From the NCBI RefSeq assembly GCF_002994745.2, contig NC_037091.1, positions 6,410,001-6,474,000 on the forward strand: DNA of 64,000 nucleotides, written 5' to 3'. Below are positions 58,401-64,000 of this stretch, one piece after another. Under the pieces are notes generated by a model, which had not been told where the DNA came from, did no database searches, and saw only the letters and a list, made by a program, of their open reading frames with translations. Positions within the stretch are counted from its first letter, which is position 1; each line of letters starts with the position of its first letter. This DNA is from Rosa chinensis. Taxonomy: Eukaryota > Streptophyta > Magnoliopsida > Rosales > Rosaceae. A program made the position numbers and the translations under genes.

Positions 58401-59413
58401 AATCATAATTGTCAATTGTCAATTGATAATTAAATATTAATTGGCTTTATTGTTTTCACTATCTTTATTGTTTTCAATTCAATTAGTAGTTTGTGTTAAC
58501 ATTTTTGCTTATTGGAAATGAGTAGCAAAATTAGAAAGGCCAAGGGCTAAACAAGTTACCAATTTGTTAAATATTTTGAACCATTGGATTAGTAATATAT
58601 CCAATGGTCTAAAATATTTAACAAAATGAGGGTATGGCAAACACCAAGGTACCCAAGAATTCTCCTTAAAAATAGACGCATTATAAATTTATAATACTAA
58701 GGACTTAAATATAGAAACTATCAAAATTTTACCACACGAATGGGTTCGAGCACTACTTAAGAGTTGGAACATTACTCAAGAGAGTTCGAGCAGTACTTCA
58801 GTAGAGTGGCTAAATATCCTTAAAAGGACATTCTAACATGATGGTCGTTTTCCTAATGTTTTCGCAGGTCTCAAGTTCGTATTTTTGGATATTTTCTCTT
58901 GTATTCCTCTTATCTGTTTTGAGACATTTACATGAGGTCCTCACAACAGAAGCGTCATTACAACATTGGATATACGAGCAAAGAATATGGATGATGAAAG
59001 CAGTTACATCTCACCTATATGGTAGTCTTGACGCTTTTATGAAGAAATTTGGTTTGAGGGAAGCAAGTTTCTTCCCAACAAATAAAGTTGATGACGTTGA
59101 GCAACTCCAGCGTCACATCGCGGGGGTATTTGATTTCCGAACCTCAGCACTTTTTCTTGTTCCATTGGCTTCACTGGTTATCTTGAACATGGCCTCTTTT
59201 TGTGTGGGCATTAGCAGAGTGATCTTTCAGGGGGAGTTGGAGAAGTTGTTTATACAAGTCTTCATACCATTTTATGCGGTGGTGGTCAATTACCCTATTA
59301 TAGAAGGAATGTTAATAAGGAAAGACAGTGGTCGCATCCCACCATCAGTCACCTTATTGTCTGCTACTGCTTCAATCATTTTCTGCGTTTTGGGTTCAAT
59401 TATTTTCATGTAG
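55445..59413 (+). CDS. cellulose synthase-like protein, CSL gene B
   Basis: Eight exons: 55445-56050, 56140-56235, 56551-56685, 56780-56992, 57097-57196, 57472-57635, 57720-58073, 58868-59413. Exon lengths are identical to gene A (606, 96, 135, 213, 100, 164, 354, 546), giving 737 residues with no stops. Family and role are as for gene A: a GT2 membrane glycosyltransferase for a cell-wall beta-glycan. Catalytic residues are kept: DD at 138-139, DCD at 296-298, ED at 448-449, QRTRW at 488-492. The first motif reads SDDAGAAV, where gene A and the family have SDDGGA. Intron 7 is about 560 bp longer than in gene A. The promoter is displaced by a 14.1 kb transposon nest, so expression may differ from gene A. 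By eye the two proteins are over 90 percent identical. Confidence 0.88.
58114..58668. mobile_element. extra ~555 bp in intron 7 of CSL gene B
   Basis: Gene A intron 7 reads CCTTTTAAAAATATACGCAT without a break. In gene B a segment from TGCATGTAAAAAGAATT to ATTCTCCTTAAAA separates the two halves. It contains two diverged copies of a block with GACTA.TTAACTAATA.TAATT and an inverted pair around CCAATGG..TAAAATATTTAA. No family recognised; either an insertion in B or a deletion in A. Confidence 0.55.
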
Positions 59414-59748
59414 CAAGTTTATTTAGCCCGCCCACTATTTTTTCAGAGTCAATAATATTGTTACTTAACTTCTTTCTTCAACCTTTTGCGTGATAATGTA
59501 TTGGTTTCAATGTACCTGTGTACTTATTAAAGTCATACTAGTCTGACTTTTGTGGCCCCGTGAAACCAATACTAGATTACTAGTCATAGTACTTATTAAT
59601 ACATTCTCCCGCAAAAAGTAGAAGAAAGAAGCATCTTCATTCTCTTAGAAAAATTCTACAATATGTTAACGTATGACATGCATACGATTGCCTTAAAAGT
59701 GGTCAAATGAGTCCTCAAAATAGTAATATTAGTCTTCAAAGTAGTAAC

Positions 59749-59972
59749 ATATATATATATATATATATATACATATCCTATCCAGAGCGGAGCTCCGTTT
59801 TGAAATTAACGTGTGATGTTCGAGTTTTGGATCACTTTTCAGTCGCATATCCACATCTCGACCGTTCAGTTTTTAAGTACTAGTGTATAGATCATCTCTG
59901 CAAATTTTTAGCCAAATTGATGATCGTTAAGGCATTGATAACTGCCTTAAAGTTAGTACGGTTCAGGTTGGC
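59749..59972. repeat. TA microsatellite and dispersed repeat, copy near gene B
   Basis: (TA)n followed by TCCAGAGCGGAGCTCCG, matching the repeat at 21352. It joins directly to the CSL relic at GTTCAGGTTG/GCCACTGAC, so about 1.8 kb present downstream of gene A is absent here. Confidence 0.65.
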
Positions 59973-60160
59973 CACTGACTTCACTGGCCATCTTGTTCAT
60001 GGTTTCGTTTGTCGTTCTTTTATCTTGCAGTAGCAAGGTTATATCATATCTTGAAGCCAGTTACTTTTGCGTAATGATACAACGCTTAACTGTAGATCAC
60101 GTGATTGTCACGTGATAAATAATTGAAAAGTTGGAACTGGCTGCTCCCAGGCTTTGTATT
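59973..60160 (+). pseudogene. CSL last-exon relic and flank downstream of gene B
   Basis: Starts CCACTGACTTCACTGGCC, CTTGTTCATGGTTTCGTTTG as in units 1 and 2. Only the end of the exon-8 relic remains, followed by the shared flank with ATCACGTGATTG. It is broken at 60160 by the next insertion. Confidence 0.65.
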
Positions 60161-61497
60161 CTCCCACACGTGTGAATCCTAAAACCTTCTTTTATGAAGG
60201 ACATAAACTCAATAAAGAGGCATTACCGGTGTATGAATTTGTTGTTGCTTCTTTGGATCAGCTTCAGGTTCTTTTAGTACTTATTGGTTTCATGGAAGAT
60301 TGCTAGTTTGTTTGTGCTCCGGATCGAAACTACCCCTTTGTATGATTGTTTCTATTCTTTTTCTAAACAAATTGTCATTTACTTTGATATAGGAAAAGAA
60401 CTGGTGAAGATACCCGGGAATACGTACTGTTGATAGGGCAATGGGGAGGGTAGGGTAAGGGGATTAAATTATCATCCTCGTACCCGACTTCATTCCAGTT
60501 CCCCTTACTCGCCCCAATCCCTGTAATAAGATACTGGGGATTCCCCATCCCCGTCCTCATTGGGGATTAGGTCCCTGTACCCGCCCCAATCCCCGCTAAC
60601 AATATTATTAATTTAAAAATTAATACAAAAACTTAGATTGTAAAATATGAAGTTAAAATCAACTATCAAAATAAAATAAATTTCTTATTTCAATCAAGGA
60701 AAATTGACATGTTGATAAAAATATTTTATTAAAAGAATCTTCCTTTTTTTGAACATGTTTATTAAATAGAATTTACATATTGACAAAAAGATGAAGTTTA
60801 CATAAATATTTATTAATAAATAATATCTTGGGTTATTATCACAAATGGTACCTGAACTTATCATCTATTTTATCGATGGTACCTAAACTTCAATTTTGAT
60901 CACAACCAGTACCTGAACTTTTCGATTTCATTTTAAATGGTACCTAAGGCCACCTTAGGTCACTATTCCGGTCAAAAAAACCAAATCTAAAAAAACAAAA
61001 AACAAAAAAACAAGTTCAAGGCAAGTCTATTATCAAAAAAATCATCACTATATATGATTGCAACCCTCGAAATCATCAAAAATCATCACTATGATCGCCT
61101 CCCATGCCTTTTTTAGTCGGAATAGTGATCGGAGGTGGCTCTAGGTACCATTTAAAATGAAATTGAAAAGTTCAGGTACTGGTTGTGATCAAAATTGAAG
61201 TTCAGGTACCATCGATAAGATTGGGGTATAGTTTAGGTAATATATTTGTGATAATAACCCTAATATCAAATAAATATAATAAATAATATATTATATCTAT
61301 ATATATTTCAGATAATTCTTATTGGGTGGGTATGGGGATGGGGAACAAAATACCATCCCCGCCCCGTACCTGATTTCAGAATTCGAATACTGAAGATCCC
61401 CATTCCAGTTACCTGATATTCCCCAAATTTATCCCCGTTAGGGTCGAATACCCGATGGGGATTTTTGCCATCCTTAGCTGTTGAGGAGAAAAAGTCT
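60161..61497. mobile_element. composite insertion in unit 3 (hAT-like)
   Basis: Units 1 and 2 read TTTGTATTAAGCTTCTTC without a break; here 1.3 kb is inserted. It contains GGGGATTCCCCATCCCC- and TACCCGATGGGGA-type repeats on both sides and ends near TTTTTGCCATCCTTAG, the form of plant hAT ends (GATGGCAA). The left terminus and target duplication were not identified. A MITE is nested at 60830. Confidence 0.55.
60821..61269. mobile_element. 431-bp MITE with long inverted repeats
   Basis: The element 60830-61260 starts GGGTTATTATCACAAATGGT and ends as its complement (TTTGTGATAATAACCC). The arms also share GGTACCTGAACTT and TTTTAAATGGTACCT in inverted order. Flanks are TAATATCTT and TAATATCAA, a 9-bp duplication with two mismatches, so it is MULE-like. 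Confidence 0.75.
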
Positions 61498-61950
61498 AGC
61501 TTCTTCAAGATTATTCTACCTGGCGGAAGCACTGAACATTTAGTAATCAATTTTCGTACTTTTCTTCAATTTTGTTAAGATTAAATACTAGTTACTCCTT
61601 GTACTTTGTTCCTTATAATAGTTTAGTCATTCACATTCGAAATTTAACAGAATCCTCAATTTCTCACCCAATGAGTCCAAAATATCTATTATATCCTTTG
61701 CCTTTTTTTTTTTTTTTTTTTTTCTACTTACCAATATATAAAGAGAAGCATCATATACTTTATATATACATATAATAAAAATATTTTTTTACCTCAATAG
61801 TAAAAATCAGTGGATGTATAATATATGTATTAAAAAGTATTAATGTAATTTATATGCAATATATATAGGGGAAAAAAATTAGGAAGTGAGAGGTATAATA
61901 GAAATTTAGACATATATTTAGTCATGTTTACTGATTGTTTATAATATGTT
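61498..61950. repeat. unit 3 continuation (shared downstream flank)
   Basis: AGCTTCTTCAAGATTATTCT to TTGTTTATAATATGTT matches 23576-24025 of unit 1, with a longer T run. It stops at 61950 where an LTR-like TGTCACGCCCC begins. Confidence 0.8.
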
Positions 61951-62489
61951 TGTCACGCCCCTGATTTTACACACATGAAAATCGATATATATAACCCCAT
62001 AATTATATATGCGTGAACGTCCAGTCATCAATACAAAATACCTGAAATCTTTTTCCCTTAAACTTACACACATATTGATGTCCTGAACCCCCAAAGTTAA
62101 TATACACTCGCATCCAAAGAGTTATATATTACAAAAACTTACGAATTAAATTGTCAACAACAAAATAAAACGTAAGGCTACTCAGAGTAACTATACAACG
62201 GAAGTCCTTATCAAAAGTAAAGTCACAAAGGTGGCTTCCTACCGTAAAGCTGCAAGCTCGCTGCCTCAACCTCGATTATCCTAACCTGCAGGATTAACCC
62301 CTACACCGTTTGAATGGTGTACTGGGTTGCCACACAACAAACCCGGTAAGCTTTTGCAAGCCCGTATGAATAACTCAAAACCACACATGCACAACTCGCC
62401 TAACGAGGAAACCCATCAACTCATAAAAAGGAACACACACCATGTTTTCCCCAAAACAGCACATTCTTTTCCCAAAAGAAATAATAAAG

Positions 62490-62860
62490 GTCACACTGTG
62501 ACCAAATCATATAAATTGAAACTCTGACAATTAAATATGATAAACAAGTCCTCCCAGGACATTTAAAAGAAAGAATCCCCGAAACTCCCTTTTAAAACAC
62601 ATTCTCAAATCAACACAAGTCACCCCGTGACAAAATCATAATAATTGAAAATCTGACAATTAAATATGATACACAAGTCCTCCCAGGACATTTAAAAGAA
62701 AGAATCCCCGAAACTCCCTTTTAAAACACATTCTCAAATCAACACAAGTCACCCCGTGACAAAATCATAATAATTGAAACTCTGACAATTAAATATGATA
62801 CACAAGTCCTCCCAGGACATTTAAAAGAAAGAATCCCCGAAACTCCTTTTTAAAAACATG
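62490..62860 (+). repeat. 129-bp tandem repeat, nearly three copies
   Basis: The phrase CTGACAATTAAATATGATA occurs at 62524, 62653 and 62782, each followed by CAAGTCCTCCCAGGACATTT and GAATCCCCGAAACTCC. Period is exactly 129 bases. Confidence 0.92.
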
Positions 62861-63009
62861 TACTCATGAGCATCAGATAGCTCCCCGCTACCCCCCATGA
62901 TGTACTATGGCAACAGACTAGAGCTCTAACTGATCGTATCCACAAACCCGGCCAAAGGCGTGAAGTCCCGATATATATGCCTGAGGTTACTCCCAGCAAC
63001 CCCAAATCC

Positions 63010-63230
63010 TCAGACCTCCCAGGTCGTCAGATCAAAACCTTTCAAAATGGTCACTCAGGACCCAAAAGTTACTCAACTCACCCAAAAGGAGATGTCACCC
63101 TGTGACCTCCAATCATCAGACCTCCCCGGTCATCAGATCAAAACATTAAATCAAACCAAAAGGAGAAATCACAACCTGTGACTCTCAGATCTTCCGACCC
63201 CCGGTCGTTAGATCAAAACATTCAAATCAC
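63010..63230 (+). repeat. degenerate repeats with CAGACCTCCC.GGTC.TCAGATC
   Basis: Three diverged copies near 63011, 63117 and 63186, each ending GATCAAAAC. They lie inside the same LTR-like element. Confidence 0.65.
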
Positions 63231-64000
63231 ATCAAAGCAACTCACACCAAATCTTGACACTTTTCAAAACAATAAAAATTCCCAATTCCCACAAAATGTT
63301 TCCCGAAAAGTCAAGCCCCCAAACAATAGAATGAAACCCATCAATACCTATTGCTTCAATTCACTCATCAACCCACAAGAATATACATATTCCACGTAAA
63401 TATATATATAAGTGGTCATTCACTCAGGAAGGCCACTAATACCAACTATAGTTTGCAGTTAACTAAATAACTCTCAAAACAATAAGGTCAACCCGTTCGT
63501 GAATGAACTTCGTGAGATTACTCACCTCGAACTCCTGCTGCGTCTTCAATACAGAACCGAACCAAATCTATCACCAATAACTCGTCCAAATACTTCGTCA
63601 AGTACCTAATCACAATCGGTTTCCACTTAGTAATAATTCACAAACGATTTAAGCCCGAAACCCCTGTTTTGAACTAAAATCCCCAAAGTGGCGCCAATCG
63701 AGGCGAAACCACATCCGAGACCTCCCAAAGTCTCCGGAATACGTCCACGATCGATGTGACCAAACCACAAGTCGATCGGACGCTCAAATCCTCACGGATA
63801 GAATAAATTAATCGGTATGAAACTGCAAAAATCATAACAATTCCAAACGAACTCCAATATTTGCATATTATATATCGAAACGCTCGTATCGACGAGTAGA
63901 AGACATATAATATCAGAAACAGTCCCATACATGGCCGGAACACCGCCGGAACGCCGCCACAGGCGGTGGCGCATTGCCGCCGGCCAAAACTCAATATTTC

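Larger units (their letters stand above)
61951..64000. mobile_element. LTR-like repetitive element, runs off the window
   Basis: Begins TGTCACGCCCCTGATTTTAC, a form common at the start of plant gypsy LTRs. It is rich in internal tandem repeats and non-coding. No LTR end, primer site or polyprotein domain is visible in the remaining 2 kb. Short minus-strand frames near the end have no recognisable domain. Confidence 0.5.

Noticed and set aside
62490..62860. CRISPR-like array
   Set aside because: Repeats are 129 bp, contiguous and without unique spacers, in a plant nuclear context.

Overview
The window is plant nuclear DNA. It has spliced genes with GT-AG introns, AT-rich introns and intergenic DNA, and many LTR retrotransposons, non-LTR retroposons, hAT, CACTA and MITE-like elements. 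The gene families and repeat types fit a rosid eudicot, possibly Rosaceae; that placement is inference. Four host genes can be supported, all on the + strand: the 3' part of an agenet (Tudor-like) domain gene (exons 1565-5225), an intronless FHA-domain/AT-hook gene (7331-8728), and two complete eight-exon cellulose synthase-like (CSL) paralogues (16562-19996 and 55445-59413). Each CSL gene reads through as 737 codons plus stop, with identical exon lengths.

Layout. 1-8.8 kb is the gene-rich left edge. 8.8-15.5 kb has no genes but holds a LINE-like retroposon with target-site duplications and a probable solo LTR. 15.5-20 kb is CSL gene A with its promoter. 20.3-36 kb is a tandemly duplicated segment downstream of gene A (unit 1 about 21600-24907, unit 2 about 24908-35915). 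Each unit carries the same LINE-like insertion and the same decayed CSL last-exon relic, and unit 2 is split by a 7.7 kb Copia element. 36.4-37.35 kb is another CSL relic (intron 2 plus exon 3) holding a solo LTR. 37.5-39.6 kb is a decayed hAT transposase gene. At 40.7 kb the promoter of CSL gene B begins, but it is split by a 14.1 kb nested insertion (41033-55177): an outer hAT-like element, an inner hAT-like element, a Copia retrotransposon, and inside that a 5.5 kb CACTA element carrying pieces of host genes. Gene B follows, then a rearranged third copy of the downstream segment (59973-61950). A truncated repeat-rich LTR-like element runs off the right end.

The locus is a birth-and-death cluster of CSL glycosyltransferases expanded by segmental duplication and then split by transposons. 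Because it is duplicated, one copy often serves as the empty site for an insertion in the other, so several transposon boundaries can be placed to the base. The most unusual observations are: an intact plastid-type tRNA-Trp(CCA) gene plus a tRNA-Asp(GUC) fragment inside the untranslated leader of the Copia element; the CACTA element with ARF-type B3 and RecQ-like helicase exon fragments; the four-level nest in the gene B promoter; and an ~88-bp direct duplication flanking a Copia element whose 5' LTR lacks its outer edge. All comparisons were made by eye.
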